From: Leptospiraceae bacterium
GTDB taxonomy: Bacteria; Spirochaetota; Leptospiria; Leptospirales; Leptospiraceae
Length of the DNA: 64,000 nucleotides
Direction: 5' to 3'
Assembly (NCBI GenBank): GCA_024233835.1
Contig: JACKPC010000001.1
Coordinates: 1,488,001 to 1,552,000 of the forward strand
A model generated the notes under the pieces. It was not told where the DNA came from, ran no database searches, and saw nothing but the letters and a program-made list of their open reading frames with translations. The position numbers were made by a program, and so were the translations under genes. Of the stretch, positions 54,191-63,866 are shown one piece after another. How positions within the stretch are numbered: position 1 is the stretch's first letter; each line of letters starts with the position of its first letter.

Positions 54191-55888
54191 TTACAGTTCA
54201 AATTTAGCCAGAATTTGTCCTATTTCACGGCTCGAATCATCCAGTCCCGAAGAAAGTTTTTCCAGCTTTTCAGACTCCTGTAAAATAGACTTAGCAGATT
54301 GCAATAAACTCTCTGAAAATGTATTTACAGACTGAATATATTTTTCCTGTCCGGAAGTATTTTCCTGAATTTGTTTTGAGGACTCTGAAATCTTTTGAAT
54401 AGAAGTTTCTATAATATGACTGGCTTCCAGTTGGGTGCTAAAACTTTTTTGAATCTGAATGTTAAAATCATTCACTTCTTTTATTTCTTCTAACATATTT
54501 TTTAAAAACTTGGAAGTAGTTTCTACTTTTTCTTTACCATTCTCTACCGACTTAGCTGTTTTATCAATAGTAGATTTAATGTCCTTTACGCTTGAAATGG
54601 TCTTATCTGCTAAATTCGTAATCTCCAGTGCTACTACGGAAAAACCCTTTCCGGTTTCACCGGCTCTCGCAGCTTCAATCGAGGCATTCAATGAAAGTAA
54701 ATTTGTCTTATCTGAAATCTCTGTAATAATTTGAATAAAGTTACTCACCTGGCCTGTACTATCCTTTATCTCATTCATAGCCTGGTTTAAAGTTTGGATA
54801 CTCTTTTCATTATCCTGAATCTTAAGCATAATCTTATCCATAGTTTCAGAAAATTTGTCTATAATCAATTTACTTTCTTCAATAGTTCCGAGGTGCTTCT
54901 CCAAATTATCTTTTATTGAAACAGTCTGATGATTTGAATCCTCTACACTTCTATAAATGGCCTTTGAAGCAATAGAAAGGCTCTCAGCAGTCCGGGTAAA
55001 ATTATGAGAAGTTTCCATCTGTTCAGAAGAAGAATGGTTTAAATTTTTAGAATGCTCTTTCAACATACTTACAAATGTATTATTTTTCTCAATTAAGCCC
55101 ATCAGGTTTTGTAAGACAGAATGCAAATTTTCTTTCATTATCCGAAAACTTCTGGCTAAATTTTGTATCTCAAAAACGGCACTTTCCACATCTATAGAAG
55201 TTTTTAAAACTCCACCAGAAACTTTTTCAACTTCAGAGGAAAGTAACAATAAAGGCCTGCTTTGTCTGGAAACAAAAAAGTAAACCAATACACAGCCAAG
55301 ACTGAGAATTGCCAGGATAAATATAGCCATAGCCTTCCGGAAACCTTTAAAAAGATATTCGAAAGAGGAAGCCGGCACTCCAACATACCAGATACCTATA
55401 ACTTCTCCCTCTTTATTTCGAATGGGTTCATAGGCAGTCTGGTTTAAAACTCCCACAACAACTGCTTCCCCGATATAGGCCTCACCCTTTTTTAAAACTG
55501 TATCACTTACAATTTGGGATACTTTGGTTCCGATAGCTCTTTCCCCGGAAGAAGTCTTCACATTGGTACAAACCCTTACATCACCCAGAAAAATAGTAGC
55601 AGTATCTCCATTCGTTAAATCCCGGACTTTATCAACAATTTCATAATTCTCATTGATAAGAGTCTTACCCTTATATAATTTCCCTTCCTGAAATGACCAA
55701 TCACCCGGAATCTTTGCTTCGATATAAGCTCTTCCAAGAGCCAGATCTGTCTTGAGTTTATTATGAACATTTTCCATCAACTTTGACCGAAAGGTGAAAT
55801 AAGAAAAGGTAGCAATAAGAATTGCACCTAAAGACATAAGGGATAAAAATAATGCGAGGATTTGGTACTTAAACGAAACACTTTTCAA
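54191..55888 (-). CDS. Methyl-accepting chemotaxis protein with Cache-type sensor
   Basis: 565 residues. Two membrane helices (about 10-30 and 185-208) bracket a periplasmic domain with GDTATIFLGDVRVCTN near 93 and EAYIGEAVVVGVLNQTAYEP followed by EGEVIGIWYVGVP near 160-173, the pattern of single-Cache receptors. A HAMP-like segment follows, then the signalling hairpin LNASIEAARAGETGKGFSVV near 400. The length and lack of a CZB domain distinguish it from the receptor at 41.5 kb. The ligand is unknown. Confidence 0.9.
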   Translation of the reverse strand: MKSVSFKYQILALFLSLMSLGAILIATFSYFTFRSKLMENVHNKLKTDLALGRAYIEAKIPGDWSFQEGKLYKGKTLINENYEIVDKVRDLTNGDTATIFLGDVRVCTNVKTSSGERAIGTKVSQIVSDTVLKKGEAYIGEAVVVGVLNQTAYEPIRNKEGEVIGIWYVGVPASSFEYLFKGFRKAMAIFILAILSLGCVLVYFFVSRQSRPLLLLSSEVEKVSGGVLKTSIDVESAVFEIQNLARSFRIMKENLHSVLQNLMGLIEKNNTFVSMLKEHSKNLNHSSSEQMETSHNFTRTAESLSIASKAIYRSVEDSNHQTVSIKDNLEKHLGTIEESKLIIDKFSETMDKIMLKIQDNEKSIQTLNQAMNEIKDSTGQVSNFIQIITEISDKTNLLSLNASIEAARAGETGKGFSVVALEITNLADKTISSVKDIKSTIDKTAKSVENGKEKVETTSKFLKNMLEEIKEVNDFNIQIQKSFSTQLEASHIIETSIQKISESSKQIQENTSGQEKYIQSVNTFSESLLQSAKSILQESEKLEKLSSGLDDSSREIGQILAKFEL

Positions 55889-55986
55889 TGAATTTCTCCG
55901 GCTAAAGAATGCGCAACTTTCAGTTTTGCAAAGAAATAAAAAATAGCAATGAATAAAATCTTATATTTCAAAAATTATGGGTACAT

Positions 55987-56013
55987 AAAAAAAGCTCTCG
56001 ATTCCGAGAGCTT
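55987..56013 (-). terminator. Intrinsic terminator of the ftsQAZ operon
   Basis: On the minus strand AAGCTCTCG-GAAT-CGAGAGCTT forms a perfect 9-bp stem with a 4-base loop and is followed by TTTTTTA. It lies 24 bases after the ftsZ stop. Confidence 0.92.
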
Positions 56014-56036
56014 ATCACAGGAGTAGACAGTTCTGT

Positions 56037-57227
56037 CTAATTATTCATAGGTCTTCTTAAGTATGTAGGTATGTCGTAGTCTTCATTGAAATTATAAGGA
56101 TTACCGGCCCTCTGACCGCGGATAGACCTTGTAATCTCAATAGTTTCTTTTTCGGGTTCTTTTTCTTTCTCTTTAGGAATTCCAATTACACGTTGACGAT
56201 TTGGCATTTCGTGTTTAATTTCTTCTTTTTCACGAAAGTCTTTCTTTATAGGAGTAACATTGGAAGCTGTTTTACGGTTAAAACCGGTAGCGATTACCGT
56301 TACGCGTATTTTATCCTGAAGAGAAGAATCAGAATTTAAGCCAATGATGATATTCGAATTAGAATCTACCTGAGAAGTAATAATTTGGGAAACTTCGTTC
56401 CAATCGTGAATAGTCAGATCCGTTCCACCACTCACATTGATAAGAAGTGAAGTGGCTCCGGAAACTGAAGTTTCTTCCAGAAGAACATTGTTTATAGCAT
56501 TCTCAACTGCATTGGCTACTTTATTATCACCTTCACCTTCACCCACGCCCATAATGGCATCACCGGTATCTTTCATAATTGTGCGAACATCAGCAAAGTC
56601 TACGTTGATAATTCCTGGATTATTAATAATATCACTGATGCCTTTTACTGCATTCACCAGAATATCATCAATAACTTTAAAAGCCATATCAATGGAAGTA
56701 GAACGATCTACTACCTTAAAAATCGAATCATTCTTGATTGTAATAAGCGTGTCCACATGCTGTCTCATTTTTTCGAGACCGCGTTTAGCCTGGTCGCCTC
56801 TCCTTCTACCTTCAAAAGCAAAAGGAACGGTTACAACTCCCACTACAAGACATTTTAATTCCCTTGCTACTTCTGCGATAATCGGAGCTGCACCTGTACC
56901 GGTTCCGCCTCCCATACCGGCAGTGATAAAAACCATATCTGCACCCTTAAGGGCCTGGGTGATCTTGTCTTTATCTTCTGCAGCAGACTTTTCCCCAATT
57001 TCAGGATCTCCACCGGCCCCCATACCGCGGGTTATTTTATGTCCGAGCTGAAGCTTATTTTCTATGCTCGACTTTGCCAGCACCTGCTGGTCTGTATTCA
57101 TAATAATAAATTCAACACCCCTGAGATTGGAGTTCAGCATGCGACTCACCGCATTCATTCCGCCTCCTCCAACACCCACAACCTTAATGGTTACCGGACT
57201 GGTTCTTTCTTCTTCCATGTACATCAT
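56037..57227 (-). CDS. ftsZ: Cell division protein FtsZ
   Basis: Tubulin-like GTPase that forms the division ring. 396 residues. GTP-binding motif MGGGTGTGAAPIIA near 105, KVVGVGGGGMNAVSRML near 16 and the T7 synergy loop INVDFADVRTIM near 205. After the core a charged linker (about 315-375) leads to the C-terminal peptide DIPTYLRR, which binds FtsA. An AAGGTG site precedes the ATG at 57227; ATGs at 57224 and 57218 are alternatives. It follows ftsA by 11 bases. Confidence 0.97.
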   Translation of the reverse strand: MMYMEEERTSPVTIKVVGVGGGGMNAVSRMLNSNLRGVEFIIMNTDQQVLAKSSIENKLQLGHKITRGMGAGGDPEIGEKSAAEDKDKITQALKGADMVFITAGMGGGTGTGAAPIIAEVARELKCLVVGVVTVPFAFEGRRRGDQAKRGLEKMRQHVDTLITIKNDSIFKVVDRSTSIDMAFKVIDDILVNAVKGISDIINNPGIINVDFADVRTIMKDTGDAIMGVGEGEGDNKVANAVENAINNVLLEETSVSGATSLLINVSGGTDLTIHDWNEVSQIITSQVDSNSNIIIGLNSDSSLQDKIRVTVIATGFNRKTASNVTPIKKDFREKEEIKHEMPNRQRVIGIPKEKEKEPEKETIEITRSIRGQRAGNPYNFNEDYDIPTYLRRPMNN

Positions 57228-57238
57228 AGGACAACACC

Positions 57239-58483
57239 TTATAAATTAGTTTCCATCCAACGCCAGACCTTTTTAGACCAGCTATCTTTTTCCTGTGAGT
57301 TATATAGTTTTTGGGGCCGTTTTGTATCTATTTGTAAACTTCTGGCCACATACTTGATGAGTCCTACCGCAGTTGAATACTCCGGTGAAGCCACTCGTTC
57401 TGCAAGTCCAGTAAGTCCTGCCGGCTTGGCCCTTCCGACAGATAATTCTAAAACTTCTTCTGCTAAAACATCAATTCCCTGCAAGAGACTTGTTCCACCC
57501 GTGAGAATAACTCCCCCCGCTAAGAAAGATTTTTTACCGGAGGTTTCTAATTCATTATTCACGAGTTCTAAAATTTCTTTTACCCTGGGGGCAATAATTC
57601 GAATTAAATCCTGACGAAGAACTACACGGGGAACTCTTCCGCTGGTAGCGGGAACTTCGATCTTCTCGGTAGGATCCACATCATTAATCATAGTATGGCC
57701 GTAACGCTTTTTGATAAGTTCTGCGGCTTCAACAGGGGTTTTTAAACCTATAGAAATATCATTTGTAATGTGGTTTCCACCGAAGGGAATTACACAGGAG
57801 AAGGCAATTCCTCCATCGATATAAACCACTACATCTGTAATGCCGGCTCCTATATCTACTACAGCCGTTCCGAGTTCTTTTTCTCCACTGGTAAGTACTG
57901 CTTCCGAGGAAGCAAAACTGGAGAGAACCTTGTCTATCTGGGAAAGTCCTGCCATTTCCAGACATTTATCTATATTATGAATTGTAGTAATGCCTGCAGT
58001 AACAATGTGAACATCGGCTTCAAGGCGAACTCCGGTCATTCCGAGAGGTTCTTTAATATTTGTCTGGTCATCAACTGCGAATTCCCTCGAAAGTACATGC
58101 AGGATTTGCTGGTCGGTAGGGATGCGAATGGACTGGGCGGCTTCTATGACTCTTCTGACATCACTTTCAATTACCGTACGTTCTTTGTTTGTGATGGCCA
58201 CCACGCCCCTTGAATTGTCTGCTTTGATAGTTTTACCGGTAATGTTTACGATTACACTATCCAGATCCTGACCAGACATCAGGGCTGCATCATCGATGGC
58301 TTCAATAATTGATTTGGTAGTTGTTTCGAGGTTAATGATGGCACCATTTTTAATGCCGGTGCATCGAGACGTACCGGTTCCGATGATTTCTATTTCGTTT
58401 TCCTTAATCGGTCTCCCTACAACAACCTTGACTAAAGAGGAACCCAGATCCAGTGCAGCTATTCCATTGTATAAATCTTGCAT
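57239..58483 (-). CDS. ftsA: Cell division protein FtsA
   Basis: Actin-like ATPase that tethers FtsZ to the membrane. 414 residues. The phosphate-binding start ALDLGSSLVKVVVG near 10, the SHS2 insertion (about 85-165), AVVDIGAGITDVVVYIDGG near 205 and GGVILTGGTSLLQGID near 335 are the expected blocks. The last 13 residues (SWSKKVWRWMETNL) are the amphipathic membrane-targeting helix. Between ftsQ and ftsZ on the minus strand. Confidence 0.97.
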   Translation of the reverse strand: MQDLYNGIAALDLGSSLVKVVVGRPIKENEIEIIGTGTSRCTGIKNGAIINLETTTKSIIEAIDDAALMSGQDLDSVIVNITGKTIKADNSRGVVAITNKERTVIESDVRRVIEAAQSIRIPTDQQILHVLSREFAVDDQTNIKEPLGMTGVRLEADVHIVTAGITTIHNIDKCLEMAGLSQIDKVLSSFASSEAVLTSGEKELGTAVVDIGAGITDVVVYIDGGIAFSCVIPFGGNHITNDISIGLKTPVEAAELIKKRYGHTMINDVDPTEKIEVPATSGRVPRVVLRQDLIRIIAPRVKEILELVNNELETSGKKSFLAGGVILTGGTSLLQGIDVLAEEVLELSVGRAKPAGLTGLAERVASPEYSTAVGLIKYVARSLQIDTKRPQKLYNSQEKDSWSKKVWRWMETNL

Positions 58484-58489
58484 AATCCC

Positions 58490-59245
58490 TTAATAATAAA
58501 CCGCGTCATCTCCCCTAAGATCTAAAAGACCTACCTTGTTTTTCTTCTTTTCAAAGTAAGCCAAAGAGGAATATAACTTCCTCACCTGTTTCCGATTTAG
58601 AGTATCTCCCATAAGAACTTTCATCCTCATAGGTCGATAGATAAAGATACTGATCTCTCCATCGGAACCGAGAACAACTTCCGAAATCCTATCCATAAGA
58701 ACAGGAAATTGTCCAAAATTTTCCCAGACAGTTTCCGCAAAATCCCGGAATTTCGTGTCCTTGTTGTTTTTCGGATTAAAGCTAAAGTCACCACTGAGAA
58801 TGATTACGGAGGTATCTACAACGAAGTTTGAGGAAATGATATTGAAATCCTCATCTATCTCGTAGAGGTTGTCTCCTGTATTTACAATAAACCTGGCATC
58901 TCTCTCAATAATTGAGAGCAGAAGCCTGGTTCCCGATCTCTGCACCAACCTTGCATCCTTTATCCGGGGATGCTCTTTTACCCGTTCTTCTATTTCATCC
59001 AGGTTATAATCCTTAATGGATAGACCCTGTTTTAAGTCTAATAAATGAATAATCTCTTCTTTACTTAACTTCTTATGTCCCGTAATCAGGATTTTCTCCA
59101 CAGAATCTCGCGATTTAATCCTGTCTCCCATGGCCAGATCGTAAATGAAATAGATGCAGGAAGCAGCTATAAACAAAATTACGTTGACCTTGAGAAAATT
59201 CCAATTTTTCCCCGGAGGCTTAATTTCTAATTCAGGACTTTCCAT
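58490..59245 (-). CDS. ftsQ: Cell division protein FtsQ (POTRA domain)
   Basis: A 251-residue bitopic membrane protein. One membrane segment (about 19-38) follows a short cytoplasmic N-terminus. The POTRA domain starts near 48 (VEKILITGHKKLSKEEIIHL) and the beta-domain continues to the end with LLLSIIERDARFIVN near 107. It links early and late divisome parts. Directly upstream of ftsA with a 6-base gap. The mur genes that often precede ftsQ are not visible; tRNA genes lie upstream instead. Confidence 0.9.
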   Translation of the reverse strand: MESPELEIKPPGKNWNFLKVNVILFIAASCIYFIYDLAMGDRIKSRDSVEKILITGHKKLSKEEIIHLLDLKQGLSIKDYNLDEIEERVKEHPRIKDARLVQRSGTRLLLSIIERDARFIVNTGDNLYEIDEDFNIISSNFVVDTSVIILSGDFSFNPKNNKDTKFRDFAETVWENFGQFPVLMDRISEVVLGSDGEISIFIYRPMRMKVLMGDTLNRKQVRKLYSSLAYFEKKKNKVGLLDLRGDDAVYY

Positions 59246-59416
59246 CTCAGGGAATTATATCTCTTTAGTAATTGATTATCCATAATGTCAATAGAGAAAA
59301 AATGTACAACCATTATATTTATCGGAAACAGGTTTTTTTTAAAATAAATTTTTTTATGAACAAAAAAAAAGATTCTGTCTCATTAGATTTCTGGCGAAAG
59401 AACAGGAGTGAAGATG

Positions 59417-59490
59417 GGTGAACGACGGGATTTGAACCCGCGACCACCAGAGCCACAATCTGGTGCTCTACCAACTGAGCTACGCCCACC
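59417..59490 (-). tRNA. tRNA-His (GTG)
   Basis: The minus strand folds as a full cloverleaf with acceptor GTGGGCG/CGTTCAC, D arm GCTC..GAGC, anticodon loop TTGTGGC (anticodon GTG) and T arm CGGGTTCGAATCCCG. The extra 5' G typical of tRNA-His is opposite C73. CCA is not fully encoded. Confidence 0.95.
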
Positions 59491-59499
59491 ATATATCTA

Positions 59500-59573
59500 T
59501 GACCCGGAAGGGATTCGAACCCCTGACCATCTGCTTAGAAGGCAGATGCTCTATCCAGCTGAGCTACCGGGTC
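59500..59573 (-). tRNA. tRNA-Arg (TCT)
   Basis: Cloverleaf with acceptor GACCCGG/CCGGGTC, D arm GCTCAGCTGGATAGAGC, anticodon loop CTTCTAA (anticodon TCT) and T arm AGGGGTTCGAATCCCTT. Discriminator A; CCA not encoded. Confidence 0.95.
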
Positions 59574-59580
59574 AAATGGA

Positions 59581-59652
<72 letters not shown>

Positions 59653-60003
59653 CAATCCGTAAATGCTAATATTTTAGACTCTCTTTTTCTGTCAATAGAT
59701 ATTGTCTAAAAAGGTTTTCCTTCCTTAAGTAGCTTTTTCTTAATTCTTAATTCACCATTAATCATTGACTGCAAACCGCTCCCTGAAGAGATGAAGGGAA
59801 TACTATTGTTATTTTTAAAATGCGTATGATTCTTGCACTCCGCAAGCAGATGTAGTTCTTTGAGTTCTCCATTGATGAGAGCTTCTTTCGTTCCAGCCCT
59901 GTATTTGTTTTTCTCGATAAAAAGCATCACATTCCTCAAAGTAAACCAGTTCAAGCGGAAGCCTGGCTTCGGCTCATTTCACTCTCTCAGCCGTCGCAGT
60001 TAA
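59653..60003. other. Gap between tRNA genes and the accessory region, with repeat copy C
   Basis: About 350 bases. A minus-strand frame at 59706-59954 is open but its peptide (ending in an INGELRIKKK-like run) has no family features and no ribosome binding site; I regard it as non-coding or a remnant. At 59953-60000 lies the third dispersed repeat, in reverse. This is the boundary between core genes and the accessory block. Confidence 0.45.
59953..60000 (-). repeat. Dispersed intergenic repeat, copy C
   Basis: Read on the minus strand it gives GACGGCTGAGAGAGTGAAAT then GAGCCGAAGCCAGGCTTCCG. The first half matches copy A (36905-36920), the second half copy B (45551-45566). AAGCCTGGCTT is itself a short palindrome. 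Confidence 0.6.
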
Positions 60004-60405
60004 TCAAGAGAGGAGCCTATCAGTATCTTCCTCAATATCTTTATTTTCTTCTATCATCCCTTCTAAAATACTGGCGGATGTAGTTGTATTGCGTTCTATT
60101 GACTTAACAATTTCTTCCAACTTATTCAGCTTATCTAATATATCTCTCGAATTTCTTTGGCTATCCAATGCTATAGAACAAAGATTAAATACCATGTGAT
60201 ATAAATTCTCAAATAATTCTTCTGTTAGTGATGAGCATTCACTATCTTCTAATTCATATTCTAAATAGGAAATTTTATCAATTCTATTTTCAATATCAGC
60301 AAGAATAGAAGAATTATAGTATCCTAACTCTCTCATTTCTTTTACTTGAGAACTCAAGATATTTATTCTTTCCCTGTAATCTATTTCTTCGTAGTAATTA
60401 TCCAT
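60004..60405 (-). CDS. Small acidic coiled-coil protein next to the IetAS-like pair
   Basis: 133 residues, very acidic, almost all helical. Heptad-like patterns are visible at about 10-60 (ERINILSSQVKEMRELGYYN) and 85-130 (SRDILDKLNKLEEIVKSIER). No membrane segment, no known motif. It lies on the same strand as and 96 bases after the protease gene, so it could be a third gene of the system. No clear ribosome binding site. Confidence 0.5.
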   Translation of the reverse strand: MDNYYEEIDYRERINILSSQVKEMRELGYYNSSILADIENRIDKISYLEYELEDSECSSLTEELFENLYHMVFNLCSIALDSQRNSRDILDKLNKLEEIVKSIERNTTTSASILEGMIEENKDIEEDTDRLLS

Positions 60406-60501
60406 TGTTTGTATTTAAAAAAGTATTTTTAATATACCCCGCATTCAGTACTATTACAAAATATTTAAACGAGTAGTAATTCAATTTTGTTTAAAACTTT
60501 T

Positions 60502-62811
60502 TCAAGTAATATTCTGTATTCTTTCTTGAATTAAATTTGAAATTCTATTGTAAAGATCATAATTTAAAGCTTCCTTATCTTTTATGATAATTGATAATAC
60601 ATAATTCTCATATTCATTTGTAATATCTTTTGCCCAAGGAAAGTCATTTCTTGTAACTACAACATAATATTTAGAGAAATCTTTAAAACTCATAAACGAC
60701 CAAGTAGAAGATTGAATAGTTCCTTTACCTCTTAATTTTGAAGAGATATTACGATTATTATTTACTTCTGGAATGTTCTTATATTCATCTTTTGGAGTCG
60801 ATTTATCAAACATTGTGCTTATTTCTTCTAAATTATTACCTCTTACTAATTTAAAGAACATTCTAACTGCACGATATTTGACGCGAGTATTTTTAACTGG
60901 AGAAAAGTAAGATAAAGTAATTGTAATTTCTCTCTTTCTTTGTCCTGAGAAAAATTCATCTGGTAAAGGAAGCTCAAAAAAATGGTTTTTATTATTTTCA
61001 ATACTTTCTATCGCATAAAGAACTATAACATCATTTCCAGATTTATATAAAAAATCTTCATTTACTTTTCCATATCCTACCATTTTAATCTTTTTCTCAT
61101 CTTCAATGCTATCAGAAAAAACTATATTATCATGCTCCGCCATTCCTACCAATAAAGCTCTTATTAATAATATATTTTCGATTTGACTTTGTACCAGTAA
61201 CTTTCCTGCCAAATTAGTAATATATGGTGTAGAAAAACTTGTTCCACAGTTTTCTGAAAATATTTTTCCATCCAAAAAAGAAGAATTTAGTGATAATTCA
61301 CCAAGTCCATGTTTGTGAATCAAACTAGTTCTATAATCAAATGCTAAATTTCCACCATAAGCTACTAATTCTGGTTTTATACTTTCAGCAATACCGAAAC
61401 CAATTCGAGAAAAAGGTGAGAGAGAATTTCTTGGTGCAATCGGTTGGTAAGAAGGATCATTAGGATATTTTATAGAAGATCTCGTTTGATCATATCTTGC
61501 GATACTTCCAACTGTAAGGGAATTTATTGAGTTTGAAGGTTCCAGAATATTATGGCCATTAAAAAAATATTCTGGATAATCATATCCGTTAAGAATTTCA
61601 TCTTTTATAATGCTGGAGTCAATATTTCCGGTAGATATAATAAATAATACTCCAAGTTCATGAGCAAGATTATCTAATATCATAGATAAAGAACTCGGTT
61701 TACCTCCTTTATAAGGTCTTTTGGAATCTCCTATCGATAAATTAAATATTTTACAATTATATTCATTATGAAGTTCTCTTACTGCAAATTCGATTTGGTT
61801 TTCTATAAATTCAGGATGATATGCACTCTCTCGATCCAACACCCTTCCACTAATTATCCAAAAATCTGGAATAAAACTATTATTTTCTAAATTAGCAGCA
61901 ACATCCCCATACAAAGCAATTCCGGCAACAGATGTACCATGGCCACTTTCATCTTCAGAGGCTAATCCTTTTATATATGACTTTGTATCTCCAATAGAAG
62001 GTGATAATAATGGATGTCCTGAAGAAATACCACTATCCAAAATAGCAATTCTGGGAGCTTTATCATCTGGAGCAACTGGTTGTGCTATGTTTTCAATATC
62101 AAAATTTAATAGAGAATACTTTAGGGTAAAATTTGGAGGTACGTCAATAGTACGTACATCTCGATATTTAAATAATTCTTTATAATTAAAATGATTGCAT
62201 TTGGCACGTAAGATTGTAAGAAATTTTTTAGAAATTTGATCTAAGATTTGAATATTATTTTTAGAAACAAAATTTTTAAATGCAAAAATCATTTGTTCTC
62301 TATGATAATTATTTTCTGTTGGCCATAATTCTATATCTAACAAAAAGTCTTCAGTATCGGGTAAGCCTTCTCTTTTTAATACTTCGCCTTTTCTATCTTC
62401 TTCTGTCCATAGTTTAAATTCCCTTGATGCTTCAATCAATTCTTTTCGAGTAACTTTTCCTGTTGAAGCAAAAGTAGATAAACGCTTTTCAAATTCCTCC
62501 AAGGCATTTTCAGAAGCAAATAAAAGAACAATTTCATTACTTTCTTGGCTTACAATTGTTATACCTTCTATTGACTCAAAACCTGTCGGATCAAAACTTT
62601 CCATAGTTTTTAATTTTAATAATAGTCTATCATCAAAACCGGATATTTCTTCTGATTTTCTTATTATCTTAATAAGTTCTAATTCATCTTTTAATTTTTG
62701 TGCATGTGCACTTTTATCCCCGGTAAATTTTTTAGGATTAAAAGGTTTTCCTCTTCGCTCGTTAATTACTGTTTCTCTTTGGAATTGAATATGTTCGTAA
62801 ATTTCAGGCAT
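60502..62811 (-). CDS. Subtilisin-like (S8) serine protease, IetS-like
   Basis: 769 residues. An N-terminal domain of about 250 residues of unknown function precedes the peptidase. The catalytic Asp is in IAILDSGISSGHPLL (residue 259), His in DESGHGTSVAGIAL (291), oxyanion Asn in FIISTGNI (396) and Ser in CGTSFSTPYITNLAG (525). A beta-rich C-terminal domain of about 200 residues follows. There is no signal peptide, so it acts in the cytoplasm. The preceding AAA ATPase gene overlaps its start by one base. A cytoplasmic subtilisin paired with an AAA ATPase is the layout of IetAS, a toxin-antitoxin and anti-phage pair. Confidence 0.85.
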   Translation of the reverse strand: MPEIYEHIQFQRETVINERRGKPFNPKKFTGDKSAHAQKLKDELELIKIIRKSEEISGFDDRLLLKLKTMESFDPTGFESIEGITIVSQESNEIVLLFASENALEEFEKRLSTFASTGKVTRKELIEASREFKLWTEEDRKGEVLKREGLPDTEDFLLDIELWPTENNYHREQMIFAFKNFVSKNNIQILDQISKKFLTILRAKCNHFNYKELFKYRDVRTIDVPPNFTLKYSLLNFDIENIAQPVAPDDKAPRIAILDSGISSGHPLLSPSIGDTKSYIKGLASEDESGHGTSVAGIALYGDVAANLENNSFIPDFWIISGRVLDRESAYHPEFIENQIEFAVRELHNEYNCKIFNLSIGDSKRPYKGGKPSSLSMILDNLAHELGVLFIISTGNIDSSIIKDEILNGYDYPEYFFNGHNILEPSNSINSLTVGSIARYDQTRSSIKYPNDPSYQPIAPRNSLSPFSRIGFGIAESIKPELVAYGGNLAFDYRTSLIHKHGLGELSLNSSFLDGKIFSENCGTSFSTPYITNLAGKLLVQSQIENILLIRALLVGMAEHDNIVFSDSIEDEKKIKMVGYGKVNEDFLYKSGNDVIVLYAIESIENNKNHFFELPLPDEFFSGQRKREITITLSYFSPVKNTRVKYRAVRMFFKLVRGNNLEEISTMFDKSTPKDEYKNIPEVNNNRNISSKLRGKGTIQSSTWSFMSFKDFSKYYVVVTRNDFPWAKDITNEYENYVLSIIIKDKEALNYDLYNRISNLIQERIQNIT

Positions 62812-63806
62812 TATTTGTTTTCTCTTAATATATTTTGTCTTGATTCTTCTCGTAGATATGAAGTTTCTATATATCTATCTTCCAAAAATTCTTTTCCTTG
62901 CATTATCATTTCCTTAATTGCTCTACGAAGAATTCTTTCTATATCAGCATGTGATAATCCCTTAAACTTCTGCGATAACTCATTTATATCTGTACGTAAA
63001 TTTCTTCTGACACCCCTTAGTTTTAATTCAATCAGTTTTTTTATTTGTTCTTTATTAGGATAGCTGAAATTTAAAACTTCTTCAAATCTTCTCCATACTG
63101 CACTATCTAATGTTTTTTCATGATTGGTAGCGGCAATTAATATGCTATTTCCACGATAACTATCTAACATTTGCAATAAAGCATTGACTACTCGCTTTAT
63201 TTCTCCATGCTCTGAATTATCGGCTCTTTCTCTACCCAGAGCATCAAATTCATCAAATAGTACTACCATATTTGTTTTATTGATGAAGTCAAAAACCTTT
63301 CTAAGATTTGCCGAGGTTTCTCCAAGATAGGATGAAACGATTGAGTCTATTCTAATGATTGCCAAAGGTAATTCTAACTCGAATGCTATGACTTCTGCTG
63401 AAATTGTCTTGCCACAACCCGGTGGGCCATAAAATAATATTTTGTCTACCGGTTTCAAACCATGTAGTTTTAAAATCTCTCCTCGATTATGCTCCAATAA
63501 AATTTCTTCCATAATTGACTTGTTTTCATCAGAAAGAATAATCTCATCTATTGAGCGGGTAGGGGTAATTATATGGATTAATGGTAAACCTTTTTCTTTA
63601 TCATTCGGAATTTCAAGATTCAATATTTGAAAAGAATTTTTTTCTGGTTCTTTTCCATATAAAATTCTTTCTAAATCATTTGCTAATAAGTGATGCTTTT
63701 TAGCTCTTTCCTCATTGATTATTTCCTCTGCAACCTGTTTGAATGAGTCTTTATCTCCAGAAGTGCCAAATTGAATCATCTTGCGTAAAAGTTTTGAACT
63801 GGCCAT
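62811..63806 (-). CDS. AAA ATPase, IetA-like
   Basis: 331 residues with one AAA module: Walker A FYGPPGCGKTISA (127-134), pore-type loop SSYLGETSANLRKVF near 158, Walker B VVLFDEFDALGRER (181-188), sensor AATNHEKTLDSAVWRRFEE near 225 and the helical lid with LSHADIERILRRAIKEM near 286. An N-terminal 80 residues precede the module. It directly precedes and overlaps the S8 protease gene. In the IetAS arrangement the ATPase is thought to control the protease. A methyltransferase-like gene ends 60 bases upstream on the same strand. Confidence 0.88.
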   Translation of the reverse strand: MASSKLLRKMIQFGTSGDKDSFKQVAEEIINEERAKKHHLLANDLERILYGKEPEKNSFQILNLEIPNDKEKGLPLIHIITPTRSIDEIILSDENKSIMEEILLEHNRGEILKLHGLKPVDKILFYGPPGCGKTISAEVIAFELELPLAIIRIDSIVSSYLGETSANLRKVFDFINKTNMVVLFDEFDALGRERADNSEHGEIKRVVNALLQMLDSYRGNSILIAATNHEKTLDSAVWRRFEEVLNFSYPNKEQIKKLIELKLRGVRRNLRTDINELSQKFKGLSHADIERILRRAIKEMIMQGKEFLEDRYIETSYLREESRQNILRENK

Positions 63807-63866
63807 TGTTATACCTTATCACCTATTATTTATATAGTATGTTAAAATCATCAAGTAAAAAAAAAC

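Noticed and set aside
56437..57051. 204-codon plus-strand frame inside ftsZ
   Set aside because: Antisense shadow of a highly conserved gene, rich in Ser/Thr/Pro as expected from reverse reading.
57039..57614. 191-codon plus-strand frame across the ftsZ/ftsA junction
   Set aside because: Antisense to both genes, no sensible domain.
59706..59954. 82-codon minus-strand frame between tRNA genes and the accessory region
   Set aside because: Peptide resembles translated non-coding repeat sequence and lacks a ribosome binding site.
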